Below, one piece after another: positions 27,161-35,971 of a DNA stretch of 40,568 nucleotides (position 1 is the first letter of the stretch; each line of letters begins with the position of its first letter). Position numbers and translations under genes: made by a program. Source of the stretch: Hydrogenophilales bacterium 16-64-46 (GTDB taxonomy: Bacteria > Pseudomonadota > Gammaproteobacteria > Burkholderiales > Thiobacillaceae); assembly GCA_002281775.1 (NCBI GenBank), contig NCGY01000014.1, forward strand, positions 1 to 40,568, in the 5' to 3' direction. The notes beneath the pieces are model-generated. The model saw only the letters and a program-made list of their open reading frames with translations, had not been told where the DNA came from and did not search any database.

Positions 27161-27760
27161 ATGAAGCAAACGATAGCCAACCTTCTCCTCGCCGCCGCAC
27201 TCGGCACCGCGATCCTGCCCACGGCAGCCTTGGCGGCCGACAAGCCCGCCAACCCGGCGCGCCAGACCGTCTGGGACCTCTATCTCACGTCCCGAGAAGC
27301 CCATGACATGAAACAAGCCCAGGGCGACAAGGTGCTGTTCGTCGACGTGCGCGACCCGGTCGAAATCATGTTCACCGGCTTCACCGACGTGGTCGACATC
27401 AACATCCCCCTGATGACCGCCAGCACCAGCGGCTGGAACGAGAAGAAATCGGTATTCGCCATGGTGCCGAACGCACATTTCGAAACCGACATCGCCGCCG
27501 CGCTCGCCAAACGCGGCCTCGACAAGACTACCCCGGTCATCCTCATGTGCCGTTCCGGCGGTGAGCGCGGCGCACCCAGCGCCAGGATGCTGGAAGGCAA
27601 GGGCTATCGCTCGGTGTATGTCGTCGTCGACGGCTTCGAAGGCGACAGCGTAAAAGACGGTGAACGCAAGAACTGGCGTCTGGTGAACGGCTGGAAGAAC
27701 GCCAACCTGCCGTGGAGCTACAAGCTCAACCAGGACAAGATGTATTTTTCGCACCCTTGA
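27161..27760 (+). CDS. Exported rhodanese-like sulfurtransferase
   Basis: 199 aa from ATG 27161. The signal peptide ends near AALAAD, so it is periplasmic. A single rhodanese domain runs from VLFVDVRDPVEIMFTGF to the active loop CRSGGER, with Cys130 the persulfide-forming residue, followed by a short extension ending in YFSHP. It would transfer sulfane sulfur or handle thiosulfate or polysulfide. It lies downstream of the cyd operon and beyond a hairpin, so it may be partly uncoupled from it. Confidence 0.9.
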   Translation: MKQTIANLLLAAALGTAILPTAALAADKPANPARQTVWDLYLTSREAHDMKQAQGDKVLFVDVRDPVEIMFTGFTDVVDINIPLMTASTSGWNEKKSVFAMVPNAHFETDIAAALAKRGLDKTTPVILMCRSGGERGAPSARMLEGKGYRSVYVVVDGFEGDSVKDGERKNWRLVNGWKNANLPWSYKLNQDKMYFSHP

Positions 27761-27789
27761 CACGCCAAGTCTGCGCCACCGCCCGTGCC

Positions 27790-28716
27790 ATGATCCTGGA
27801 AACTCTCGGCCTACTGGCACTGGGCGGCGTGCTCCATTGGGGCACGCGCGCGGCCATCTTGCGCAGCTTTCGCGCCCCGCGCCTTGCGCACACAATCAGC
27901 CCGGCCAAGCTGGGGCTGCCGTCCCGCGAAGTCGCCATCGCAAGAGCCAATCACACGCAGTTATTCGCCTGGCTGATCGCCGCACCATCCGGCAAGCCCG
28001 CGCCTGCGGTGCTGGTGATGCACGGCTGGGGGGCCAATGCGGCGCTGATGCTGCCTGCCGTTCGCCCGCTGCTTGAGGCGGGTTACGCCGTGCTACTGCT
28101 GGATGCGCGCTGCCACGGCCGCAGCGACGACGACGATTTCAGCTCGCTGCCGCGTTTTGCCGAAGACGTCGAACATGCGCTGGACTGGCTCGCCACGCAG
28201 CCGGAAGTCGATCCGCATCGCATCGCCCTGCTCGGCCATTCGGTCGGCGCGGGCGCGGTGCTGCTGGCAGCCAGCCATCGCCGCGATGTCGTCGCCGTGG
28301 TGAGCGTGTCGGCGTTTGCCCACCCGCGCGAGGTGATGCGCCGCCTGCTGGCGCATCACCACCTGCCCTTCATCCCGATTGGCTGGTTGGTGCTGCACCA
28401 GGTGCAGCACCTGATCGGCCACCGCTTCGACGCCATCGCGCCCTTGCGCAGCATCGCAAGGGTGCATTGCCCGGTGCTGCTGGCGCACGGCCGCGACGAT
28501 GCAAGCGTGCCGTTCGACGATGCCCGCCGCCTGCTCGCCGCCGGCCTTGCAGCCGGACGACAGGTGCGCCTGCTGGCGCTCGAAGGCGGGCACGAAGTCA
28601 GCGATGCGCTGCTGCAACACCAGGGGGCCATACTGGACTTTCTGGCCCAGGCATTCGCCACCCGGAATCCGCAGGCGCGCGACAAACAAGCTGAGGTTTG
28701 TGATGCACGTCACTGA
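27790..28716 (+). CDS. Alpha/beta hydrolase
   Basis: 308 aa from ATG 27790; a longer frame overlaps the rhodanese gene. An N-terminal hydrophobic helix may anchor it. The hydrolase core has VLVMHGWGANA (oxyanion region), nucleophile Ser151 in GHSVGAG, an Asp in HGRDDASVP and the final His in EGGHEVS. The substrate is unknown. It lies 29 bp after the rhodanese gene. Confidence 0.85.
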   Translation: MILETLGLLALGGVLHWGTRAAILRSFRAPRLAHTISPAKLGLPSREVAIARANHTQLFAWLIAAPSGKPAPAVLVMHGWGANAALMLPAVRPLLEAGYAVLLLDARCHGRSDDDDFSSLPRFAEDVEHALDWLATQPEVDPHRIALLGHSVGAGAVLLAASHRRDVVAVVSVSAFAHPREVMRRLLAHHHLPFIPIGWLVLHQVQHLIGHRFDAIAPLRSIARVHCPVLLAHGRDDASVPFDDARRLLAAGLAAGRQVRLLALEGGHEVSDALLQHQGAILDFLAQAFATRNPQARDKQAEVCDARH

Positions 28717-28815
28717 CCACACCTGCGGCGGCATGTGTCAATGGTAAGCCACATTCCGACCTGTACGTCCGGTTGGCTGGCGTCCCCTAACCCACTCCAT
28801 GAAAGCCCGTTTACC

Positions 28816-29520
28816 ATGAAAATCTCCCGTACCGCACTGGCCATCGTGGCCGCCGTGTCGATGAGCGCCTCACTGGCGGTCTCGGCCCAATCCCTGACGC
28901 TGGGCGAACAGTTCATCGTGCGTGCCTACGCAGGCCAACTCGAAAGCCTGGCGATCACCGACGTGATCAAGGCCAAAACCCTCGGCATCGCCGTCAACAA
29001 CAGCACCATCTGCGTCTCGCTGGCAGGTTCGCTGGCGGGCGGGTTCGTCTCCAGCAACAAGGCTGAGGGCCTGGCCGCCAGCAAGGCGGGCGAAAAGCCG
29101 CTGCGCCGTCTCGATATCGTCGCCTACACCGATCCTGATACCGCTTTAAGCGCCGTTGACAGCTTCAAGGACAAGGACGCTGTGGCGTTGCTGTTCGGCG
29201 GCCAGGTTGCCGACGAAGTCAATGCGGCATCGGTGCGCAACACGCTGGCCGAACTGGCCGGGGTCAATTATCCGGGCGCGATTTTTCTCCACCTGACGGT
29301 CTCCGCCAAAAAGTGGGCGGAACAGGCCGCAACCCAGGACAAGGCCATCGCGGCCTATCTCGCCGGCAAGTCCAACGTCTATGCCCTCGCGGTCAATGTC
29401 GAGCAGGGCAAGGGCATGGTCAATCAGCTCAGCTTCAAGGACGGCAAGCAAAACGTTTCCAGGGTGGCGTTTGAAACCGCGCTGAACGACGGCTTCGTCG
29501 GCTTGTTCAAGCGGCGTTGA
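28816..29520 (+). CDS. Exported protein of unknown function, 234 aa
   Basis: ATG 28816 is chosen because MKISRTALAIVAAVSMSASLAVSAQ is a clear signal peptide; the frame to 28735 is not supported. No cofactor motif is visible. The mature protein (about 210 aa) contains a Gly/Ser-rich hydrophobic segment, CVSLAGSLAGGFVSS, alternating Ala-rich helices and LFKRR at the end. I do not recognise the family. The neighbours do not form a pathway with it. Confidence 0.65.
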   Translation: MKISRTALAIVAAVSMSASLAVSAQSLTLGEQFIVRAYAGQLESLAITDVIKAKTLGIAVNNSTICVSLAGSLAGGFVSSNKAEGLAASKAGEKPLRRLDIVAYTDPDTALSAVDSFKDKDAVALLFGGQVADEVNAASVRNTLAELAGVNYPGAIFLHLTVSAKKWAEQAATQDKAIAAYLAGKSNVYALAVNVEQGKGMVNQLSFKDGKQNVSRVAFETALNDGFVGLFKRR

Positions 29521-29620
29521 ACGCGACTAGCCACTTTGATCTGATCGCTTCCATGCCTACCCGATCCCGGCCTGCACCGGCCTGCGCCCCAGCCCCGAGC
29601 GTCGCCGGGAACGCACGCAC

Positions 29621-30358
29621 ATGACCCTCGCCATCCTGTTCAGTCTGCTCGGCAGCGTCGGTGCGATGGCTGGTTCGGCGCTGCTGCTGGCGTTTCCGGA
29701 CGCGATGCGGCAGCGCCTGCTGCCCTGGTTGCTGTCCTACGCCACCGGCACCCTGCTGGGCGCGGCCTTTCTAGGCATGATTCCGCAAGGCCTCAAGCAT
29801 GCGGCCCCGCTGGCCATCACCGGTACGGTGCTGGCGGGTCTGGTGGGCTTTTTCATCCTGGAAAAGCTCGTCATCTGGCGTCATTGCCACGATGCGGACT
29901 GCGAAGAACACGGCCATCAGGCCGGCACGCTGATCCTGCTGGGCGACGCCTTCCATAACTTTGTCGACGGCGTGGTGATCGCGGCGGCGTTCCTGACCTC
30001 GGTGCCGCTGGGCATCGCCACCGCGCTTGCCGTCATCGCCCACGAAATCCCGCAGGAGCTGGGCGATTTCGCCATCCTGCTGCACAGTGGCCTCAGCAAG
30101 TCTCGGGCTTTCGTCTACAACCTGCTGTCCTCGCTGACCACGCTGCCCGGCGTGATCATCGGCTGGTTCTGGCTGGCCGAAACGCGCGCGGCGATTCCGT
30201 TCGTGCTGGCGATTTCCGCCGCCAGCTTCATCTACATCGCCGTGGCCGACCTGGTACCCAGCCTGCATCGCCACACGGCATTGAAGTCGTCGCTGATCCA
30301 GGTCGGACTGATCCTCGCCGGCATCGCCACGATTGCCTTTTTCCGTATCGGGCATTGA
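29621..30358 (+). CDS. ZIP-family metal transporter
   Basis: 245 aa with about eight membrane helices. The metal-site helices carry HNFVDGVVIAAAF and HEIPQELGDFAILL, the characteristic pair of ZIP proteins. A His-rich cytoplasmic loop, RHCHDADCEEHGHQ, lies before helix 4. It probably imports zinc or a related divalent metal. The upstream 100 bp shows no clear regulator site; the SLAC1-like gene starts 49 bp downstream. Confidence 0.92.
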   Translation: MTLAILFSLLGSVGAMAGSALLLAFPDAMRQRLLPWLLSYATGTLLGAAFLGMIPQGLKHAAPLAITGTVLAGLVGFFILEKLVIWRHCHDADCEEHGHQAGTLILLGDAFHNFVDGVVIAAAFLTSVPLGIATALAVIAHEIPQELGDFAILLHSGLSKSRAFVYNLLSSLTTLPGVIIGWFWLAETRAAIPFVLAISAASFIYIAVADLVPSLHRHTALKSSLIQVGLILAGIATIAFFRIGH

Positions 30359-30407
30359 ACCACCCCCAGTGCCCAACCTATTACCCACACGCATAACAGA
30401 ACCGGAC

Positions 30408-31385
30408 ATGACTGAAACCTGCCCCCCCGAAACCGCTTCCCGGCTGAAAAACTTCCCGGTCTCGGCGTTCTCCATCATCATGGGACTCGCCGGGTTCAGC
30501 ATTGCCTGGGACCGGGCCGAACAGGTTTTCGACCCCGGCTTCGGGCTCAGTTCCTTGCTGCTCGCCTGCACCACGATCCTGTTCGTCGTGCTGGCAGTGG
30601 TCTATGCGCTCAAGGCCGTCAAGCATCCTGGCGAGGTCATGGGCGAGATCCGCCATCCGGTCAAGCTCGCCTTCATTCCCAGCATTTCCATCAGCCTGCT
30701 GCTGCTGTCCATTGCCTATTTGCATCAGCAACCGGCGCTGTCGTGGTGGCTGTGGAGCATCGGTTCCGTTGTGCATCTGGGCATCACGCTCTACGTGCTG
30801 TCATCGTGGATTCACCATACCAAGTACGAAATCACGCACCTCAACCCGGCTTGGTTCATTCCGGTGGTGGGCAACATCCTGATCCCGATCGCCGGCGTGC
30901 ACCATGCACCGGTCGATGTCTCGTGGTTCTTTTTCAGCATCGGCGTGTTCTTCTGGCCGCTTCTGACCGCGATCATCTTCAACCGCCTGATCTTCCATGG
31001 CAGCCTGCCGGACCGCTTCATGCCGACGCTGTTCATCTTCATCGCGCCGCCGGCCGTGGGCTTCATCTCCTGGTTCAACCTGACCGGCGAAGTGGACGCC
31101 TTCGCCCGCGTGCTGTATTTCACCGGCCTTCTTTTCACCCTGCTGCTGTTCGCGCAGACCCGCTATTTCTCGCGCTTGAAATTCTTCCTGTCATGGTGGG
31201 CGTATTCCTTCCCGCTCGCCGCCATGACCATCGCCACGCTGCTGATGGCGAAGCAAACCGGGGCTGCCTTCTATAGCTGGCTGGCAGCCGGCCTGCTGGG
31301 CCTCTTGAGCCTGGTCATCGCCGTGTTGATCTGGCGCACGACACTGGCGGTGCTGCGCAAGGAAATCTGCGTCGAAGGACACTGA
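30408..31385 (+). CDS. SLAC1/TehA-type anion channel
   Basis: 325 aa from ATG 30408. About ten membrane helices are visible. Family features include FPVSAFSIIMGLAGFSIAWDRAE at the start, HPVKLAFIPSISIS and HLNPAWFIPVVGNILIPIAG. It would be a passive anion or weak-acid exporter in the inner membrane. It is convergent with the GGDEF-EAL gene; the 62-bp gap has a GC-rich hairpin (GGCGGC/GCCGCC). Confidence 0.87.
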   Translation: MTETCPPETASRLKNFPVSAFSIIMGLAGFSIAWDRAEQVFDPGFGLSSLLLACTTILFVVLAVVYALKAVKHPGEVMGEIRHPVKLAFIPSISISLLLLSIAYLHQQPALSWWLWSIGSVVHLGITLYVLSSWIHHTKYEITHLNPAWFIPVVGNILIPIAGVHHAPVDVSWFFFSIGVFFWPLLTAIIFNRLIFHGSLPDRFMPTLFIFIAPPAVGFISWFNLTGEVDAFARVLYFTGLLFTLLLFAQTRYFSRLKFFLSWWAYSFPLAAMTIATLLMAKQTGAAFYSWLAAGLLGLLSLVIAVLIWRTTLAVLRKEICVEGH

Positions 31386-31447
31386 GCCAGCGCCGTGACT
31401 TGTCCGGTGGATGTGGCCGAGTGGCGGCGCGGCCCAAGCCGCCGCGG

Positions 31448-33634
31448 TCAGACCATGAGAAAGGTCTGCGTGAACAGCGCGCTGACCTTGTCCGGCGGCA
31501 TCGGCCGCGCAACCACGAAGCCCTGGATCTCGTCGCAGTCGCGCGCTTTCAGGAAGGCCATCTGCTCGGGGGTTTCCACACCTTCGGCCACCACGCGCAT
31601 GTTGAGCGCGTGCGCCAGCCGGATCACGGCGGTGGCGATTTCCGCCGCGTCACCCTCGAACAGCACGTCGTCGATCAGGCTCTTGTCGATCTTGAGCGCG
31701 TCGATGGGCATGCGCTTCAGCTGGCCGAGGTTGGAATAGCCGGTGCCGAAGTCGTCGATGTAGACGTGCAGACCACGCTGGCGCAGGGCGTCGAGCATGG
31801 CGAAGGTACGCTCCGGGTTTTCCATCGCCGCGCTCTCTGTCACCTCCACCTGCAGATACGAGCTGTCCATGCCGGTTTCCCGCACGATGGCATCGATGTC
31901 GTCGGCGAGGCGCTCGTCGCCGAACTGGCGCGGTGACAGGTTCACCGCCACCGGCGGTGGGGCGAGCCCGGCGTCCCGCCATGCCACCCATTGTTCGCAG
32001 GCGGCGCGCAATACCCAGCGGCCAATCGGCACGATGAGGCCGGTTTCTTCCGCCACCGGGATGAAATGCCCCGGCCCGACGAGGCTGCCGGATCGGCTCA
32101 TCCAGCGGATCAGGGCTTCGAGGCCGACCACCCGGCCGCTCGCCAGATCGACCTTGGGCTGGAACACGAGCGTGAGTTCCTTGCGGTCCAGCGCCTGGCG
32201 CAGGCCGTTCTCCAGCATGAGTTGCTGTTGCGCCCGCGTGTTCAGTTCGTCGCTGTAGTACTCGAACCCGCTGCGACGCTGCTTGGCCTGGTACATCGCG
32301 AGATCGGCCTGTCGCAACAGGGTGTTGGCGTCCTGCGCATCGTCGGGATAGACGCTGATACCCACGCTCGCGCCGATGGCGTAGCGGCGCTGCTCGATCT
32401 TGAACGATTCGGACAGGGCCTGAATGAGCTTTCTGGCCACCCGGCTGGCCGCGCGCGAGGTGGACGGGTGCATCAGCACCACGGCGAATTCGTCGCCGCC
32501 CAGGCGGGCGACGAAATCGTCGGCGCGCAGCTGTTCGTCGAGCCGACCAGCGACGATGCGCAGCACCTGGTCACCGACTTCGTGCCCCTGGCTGTCGTTG
32601 ATGTGCTTGAAACGGTCGAGGTCGATGAAAAGCAGCGACACCTGCATTTTTTCGCGCTGCGCGCGCGCCAGGGTGTGGCCGAGGAAATCCTGGAAATACG
32701 AGCGGTTGGGCAGGCCGGTGAGCGGATCGTGGTTGGCCAGCATGTCGAGCCGCATTTCCGAATAGCGCCGCTCGGTCAGCGCCGATGCAACGAACAGGCC
32801 GCCCATCGCCATCACGATCATGCTGACCTGCAGGCCGAACACGTCCTGTGGCGTCGTCGTGGGATTGATGCCGCCATACGACACCAGCGCCATGCCCAGC
32901 AAGATGGGGGCAGCGAGAAAAATTGCCAGGCTCGCGCCGGTGATGGAAAAGCGTAGCGCCGCCCACAGCACGCCGGGCAGCATGACGAACAGCACGATCT
33001 CCGCCGGCCGCATCGGCACCACATACTGCAGCATCAGCCGCGTCAGCAGCAGCATGGCAAGGATCAGGACCAGCCCCTCGATGCGCGCACGGCGGCTGGT
33101 CGGCAGCAGGTCCCAGCGTGATGCCGTCAGTAGCAGGGGGGCCAGCAGATAGATGCCAAGAATATCGCCCAGCCACCACACCCAGAACGCCCGGCCAAAC
33201 TGTTCCAGCGGCAGGAGGCTGTAGCCATACAGGGTCAGCGTGCCGACCACAGCACTGGTCAGACTGCCCAGCGGGGCGAGTACCAGGGCGAATTTCGCCA
33301 CGCTGCCCACGTAATCCAGCGCCGAGCTGAAGGGGTTGAGCTGGCGCGCCAGCCAGGGCATAAGCGCCGCGCCCATTGCCGCGCCGCAGCTGATGGCGAG
33401 CGCCGGGGCCGGCGGCAGGATCATGCTGTTGGCGGCAAACGAGCCCAGCAACACGCCGGGCACGGCCACCATCCCGAAGCGCAGACTGGCAAACGCGGCG
33501 ATACCGGCCGCCAGCCAGACGGCAGCGGCCACGCCAACGACATAGGTGGAAATCTTGAGGCTGACGAACGCAGCCAGCCAGTAGGCCAGCGCGGTCAGGC
33601 CGACGATGAGGACAAAACGTCTCCGGCCGGCCAC
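31448..33634 (-). CDS. MASE1-GGDEF-EAL c-di-GMP enzyme
   Basis: 728 aa from GTG 33634. The N-terminal 290 residues form an eight-helix MASE1-type membrane sensor. The GGDEF domain has the intact motif (379-383) and an I-site, RADD, at 370-373, five residues upstream, so it could be active and product-inhibited. The EAL domain has EAL at 506-508, [18 protein letters not shown] and EGVET, so all key residues seem present. It may make and break c-di-GMP. It lies 24 bp downstream of the coiled-coil gene. Confidence 0.95.
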   Translation of the reverse strand: MAGRRRFVLIVGLTALAYWLAAFVSLKISTYVVGVAAAVWLAAGIAAFASLRFGMVAVPGVLLGSFAANSMILPPAPALAISCGAAMGAALMPWLARQLNPFSSALDYVGSVAKFALVLAPLGSLTSAVVGTLTLYGYSLLPLEQFGRAFWVWWLGDILGIYLLAPLLLTASRWDLLPTSRRARIEGLVLILAMLLLTRLMLQYVVPMRPAEIVLFVMLPGVLWAALRFSITGASLAIFLAAPILLGMALVSYGGINPTTTPQDVFGLQVSMIVMAMGGLFVASALTERRYSEMRLDMLANHDPLTGLPNRSYFQDFLGHTLARAQREKMQVSLLFIDLDRFKHINDSQGHEVGDQVLRIVAGRLDEQLRADDFVARLGGDEFAVVLMHPSTSRAASRVARKLIQALSESFKIEQRRYAIGASVGISVYPDDAQDANTLLRQADLAMYQAKQRRSGFEYYSDELNTRAQQQLMLENGLRQALDRKELTLVFQPKVDLASGRVVGLEALIRWMSRSGSLVGPGHFIPVAEETGLIVPIGRWVLRAACEQWVAWRDAGLAPPPVAVNLSPRQFGDERLADDIDAIVRETGMDSSYLQVEVTESAAMENPERTFAMLDALRQRGLHVYIDDFGTGYSNLGQLKRMPIDALKIDKSLIDDVLFEGDAAEIATAVIRLAHALNMRVVAEGVETPEQMAFLKARDCDEIQGFVVARPMPPDKVSALFTQTFLMV

Positions 33635-33658
33635 GGGTGCGGCAGATGCCGGTGCGGC

Positions 33659-33922
33659 TTATTGCACCGGGTCGAGTTCGGCGCGCACGGATTCGAGCGC
33701 GTCCTTGAGGGTTTCTTCCGACAGCCCGTTCAGCTGCTCGGCCAGCATTTCCGCGGCGTCCAGAGTATCGGCTTCATCCGGCAGCGTGTCGGTATCGAGG
33801 TTGGCGACAAACACCGCCGCCGCACCGGTCACCTGCAGCAGCTGGCGACGTTCGCTCATCAGCATTTCGATCTCCTCGCGCAGCAGCAGGATTTCGTCTT
33901 CTTTCATGGCGGTCAGGCTCAT
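33659..33922 (-). CDS. Small coiled-coil protein, 87 aa
   Basis: ATG 33922 has GGAGATCCC upstream. The first 30 residues (KEDEILLLREEIEMLMSERRQLLQ) form a heptad-like coiled coil. The rest is acidic (DTDTLPDEADTLDAAEMLAEQL). There are no enzyme motifs. It lies between the FIST and GGDEF-EAL genes, 25 bp and 24 bp from them, so it may link the sensor to the cyclase. That is inference. Confidence 0.72.
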   Translation of the reverse strand: MSLTAMKEDEILLLREEIEMLMSERRQLLQVTGAAAVFVANLDTDTLPDEADTLDAAEMLAEQLNGLSEETLKDALESVRAELDPVQ

Positions 33923-33947
33923 GGGATCTCCGTTGAAGAAAAGTGAT

Positions 33948-35042
33948 TCAGCCGAACAGGGTCAGCACGCCGGTATAACCATACAGGCGATTGTGTGAAA
34001 TTTCACCGTTTGCGAAAAAGCCCACCAGCGGGAAGTCGCCCAGGGTGTCGCGTATCAGCCCCAGTTCGCGGTGCGGCGCGCCGAACATGTGCTGGCCGCG
34101 CCCCAGGCACGAGACGTAGACCCCGCCCCGGATCGGCCCGCCCAGTTGCGCGCGGATCGCTTCCAGCATGCGCAGCAGGTCGGCCTCGGCGCTTTCCTGG
34201 TCGCGCTTGCAGAACAGCAGCTCGTCGCCCGGCTGCACGTACTCGCCGATGGCCACCAGATTGTTTTGCGGGTCGACGCCGAGAATGTTGCGCACCAGAT
34301 AGTCGCCCGTGTCCGAGCCGCGCACCGGCAGGCCGGCAAAGATGAATCCCGCTGCGCGTCGCAGATCGCGCGCCAGCACCTCGCCGATTTCTGCCTTCAT
34401 CACGTCCAGCGCCGGCCGGTGATCGAGCGAGCCGATGATGTTCTTCCTGGCCTCGGTGATGATGTGGCGCGGGCCCAGCGGCGAAATGCCCTGTGACAGC
34501 CGCGTGGCCAGCTTCACCCGATCCGAGAACAGCACGCCCGACAGGCCGCCTTTCACCACTTCGTCGCTGATCTGTGCAGTCTCGCCGCGCGAACTGGCGA
34601 GCCCGCCCACCACAAAGCCACTTGTCACCTGGGCCGACAGGGCGTCGATCAGCGCCTGCATGTTGGGATTGGACGGATCGCCGTGTGCCAGCGCCAGGTA
34701 GCCGTCGCTCGCCTCGATCTCCTGCGGTGCGTGCGCCGACGGCAGCACACGGAAATCCTGCGGCAGGAATTCGCCCAGCATCACGGCAATCGCCGGCTCT
34801 TCGAGATATTCCGTTCCGGTGGCACACACCCCCACGCCCACGCTGCCGGTCCAGTGCGACACGCCGGTTGCGACCCGGAAGAAATTGAGGATCGCGTCCA
34901 GTTCGCTGACGAACACATCTGACACATACAGGAAGCCCAGCGTGGCGGCAGCGGGGGGCGTCCCCAGCTGGTTCATGCACAGGCGCGCGGCCTCGGTCCA
35001 GTCTGGGTGGGCGGCGTGAGCGTGGCGAAATGGCTGGGACAT
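33948..35042 (-). CDS. FIST-domain sensory protein
   Basis: 364 aa from ATG 35042. The FIST N and C domains fill the protein. Recognisable parts are LGFLYVSDVFVSELDAIL, TGCVGVG-like GSVGVGVCATG, the middle FVVGGLASSRGE, and the C-terminal VYVSCLGRGQHMFG, ELGLIRDTLGDFPLVGFFANGEISHNRLYGYTGVLTLF. FIST proteins are cytosolic sensors often found with signalling output domains. Here it heads a unit with the c-di-GMP enzyme. Confidence 0.9.
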   Translation of the reverse strand: MSQPFRHAHAAHPDWTEAARLCMNQLGTPPAAATLGFLYVSDVFVSELDAILNFFRVATGVSHWTGSVGVGVCATGTEYLEEPAIAVMLGEFLPQDFRVLPSAHAPQEIEASDGYLALAHGDPSNPNMQALIDALSAQVTSGFVVGGLASSRGETAQISDEVVKGGLSGVLFSDRVKLATRLSQGISPLGPRHIITEARKNIIGSLDHRPALDVMKAEIGEVLARDLRRAAGFIFAGLPVRGSDTGDYLVRNILGVDPQNNLVAIGEYVQPGDELLFCKRDQESAEADLLRMLEAIRAQLGGPIRGGVYVSCLGRGQHMFGAPHRELGLIRDTLGDFPLVGFFANGEISHNRLYGYTGVLTLFG

Positions 35043-35058
35043 GTGCGTGCCTGCGCAA

Positions 35059-35448
35059 TCAGTAGCCGGTTCGGCCACTGTGCGGCAGATCGCCTTCACC
35101 GAAAAAATTCCACAACAGGTGCGCGACAACCTCGGGGGCGATCACAGTGTGGTGATTGTGGCTGTCCTGCAGTGCGATGCGCAATTTCTTGCGCAGGTCC
35201 GGGTCGCCCGTCAGGTCAAAGATGATGTCGACCTTGGCCCCCAGCGACACCACCTCCATCGCGTCCTCGAACACCGGCACCTCGCTGTGGCGGAAGCCCA
35301 TTGCCACCGGCGACTCCAGGTTACGGTGCGCCACTGCGACGATCTGCACGTTGACGTGCTCCGCCTGGATTTTCTCCAGGAAATGCTCGGCGAATTTCTC
35401 GCCCACTTCACCCAGCCCCAGCAGGGCCACCTTGACGGTATGGTTCAT
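35059..35448 (-). CDS. Stand-alone NAD(P)-binding Rossmann domain, 129 aa
   Basis: ATG 35448 has GAGGAG 9 nt upstream. VALLGLGEVGEKFAEHFLEK is a GxGxxG motif, and IVAVAHRN, VPVFEDAMEVVSLGAKVDIIFDLTGD follow as in the N-terminal domain of homoserine or aspartate dehydrogenases. There is no catalytic domain; the protein is about one third of such an enzyme. It sits 16 bp upstream of the FIST gene and is probably co-transcribed. It may act as a redox or ligand sensor. Confidence 0.78.
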   Translation of the reverse strand: MNHTVKVALLGLGEVGEKFAEHFLEKIQAEHVNVQIVAVAHRNLESPVAMGFRHSEVPVFEDAMEVVSLGAKVDIIFDLTGDPDLRKKLRIALQDSHNHHTVIAPEVVAHLLWNFFGEGDLPHSGRTGY

Positions 35449-35522
35449 CTGTAAAGACTCCTCGTATAGTTTATTGATCACCCGCAGCAAACCGGCGACA
35501 TGCCTGCCGCCCGGGTGACTTC

Positions 35523-35551
35523 ATTATCGAGGCAAACGCCGATTACTTGAA
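35523..35551 (-). promoter_or_regulatory. Candidate sigma-70 promoter for the Rossmann/FIST unit
   Basis: On the minus strand, -35 TTCAAG (35551-35546) and -10 GATAAT (35528-35523) are 17 bp apart. The implied leader is about 70 nt. The -35 is weak. Confidence 0.35.
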
Positions 35552-35575
35552 TACAGGCCCGCCTGTCGTCGAGGA

Positions 35576-35615
35576 TATTGATGGGAAATTCAAGAACTGT
35601 GATTTTCCATCAATA
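35576..35615. repeat. Hairpin with TATTGAT ends
   Basis: A 14-bp stem with one G-T pair (TATTGATGGGAAAT against ATTTTCCATCAATA) and a 12-nt loop. It is in the non-coding gap between divergent genes. TATTGAT recurs in the second repeat. Confidence 0.75.
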
Positions 35616-35633
35616 ACGCGCCGAGGTTTGATT

Positions 35634-35726
35634 GTTATTGATCCGAAACCCTGTGCGGCTATCCGGCCAATTCGGTATGCCGACGCTGGCACTCGTTTTC
35701 AACTTCATTGGTTTCGGATCAATAAC
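35634..35726. repeat. 17-bp perfect inverted repeat, 59-bp spacer
   Basis: GTTATTGATCCGAAACC (35634-35650) and its exact inverse (35710-35726). Both this and the neighbouring hairpin show TATTGAT-N2-GAAA in each arm. It may be ends of a miniature element, a structured RNA or operator sites. Confidence 0.75.
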
Positions 35727-35971
35727 CCTAGAAGCCGCAGTTGGACGCGCCTGATGGCGCGTTGGATCGGGTGGCTGCCGCGAAGCAACGACGCTGCGGG
35801 CCGGGGCCCGCAAGGAGGCGCGACAAAGGCAGGCGCACGAGCAGGCGTGCCAGCAGGTGCGTAGCGGCCTCACCTATGGGGTGAACGTTATCGAAAGCAT
35901 AAAAACCTGTATTCGTAAGGCACTCACGAGGCTGACAAGCGGTCAACTTCGGTTTCTAGGATAATCCCCCC
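35727..35971. other. Non-coding region upstream of pip
   Basis: No gene is seen. It contains a short perfect hairpin (ACGCGCC-TGAT-GGCGCGT, 35745-35762) and a GC-rich palindrome near 35797-35815 (GCGGGCC/GGCCCGC). Possible ORFs on both strands have noise-like composition. No clear promoter for pip is seen; GATAAT lies only 7 bp before its ATG. Confidence 0.5.

Noticed and set aside
35455..35485. Sigma-70 promoter TTTGCT-N17-TATACG right before the Rossmann-domain gene
   Set aside because: Transcription would begin downstream of the GAGGAG ribosome site that supports the start codon.
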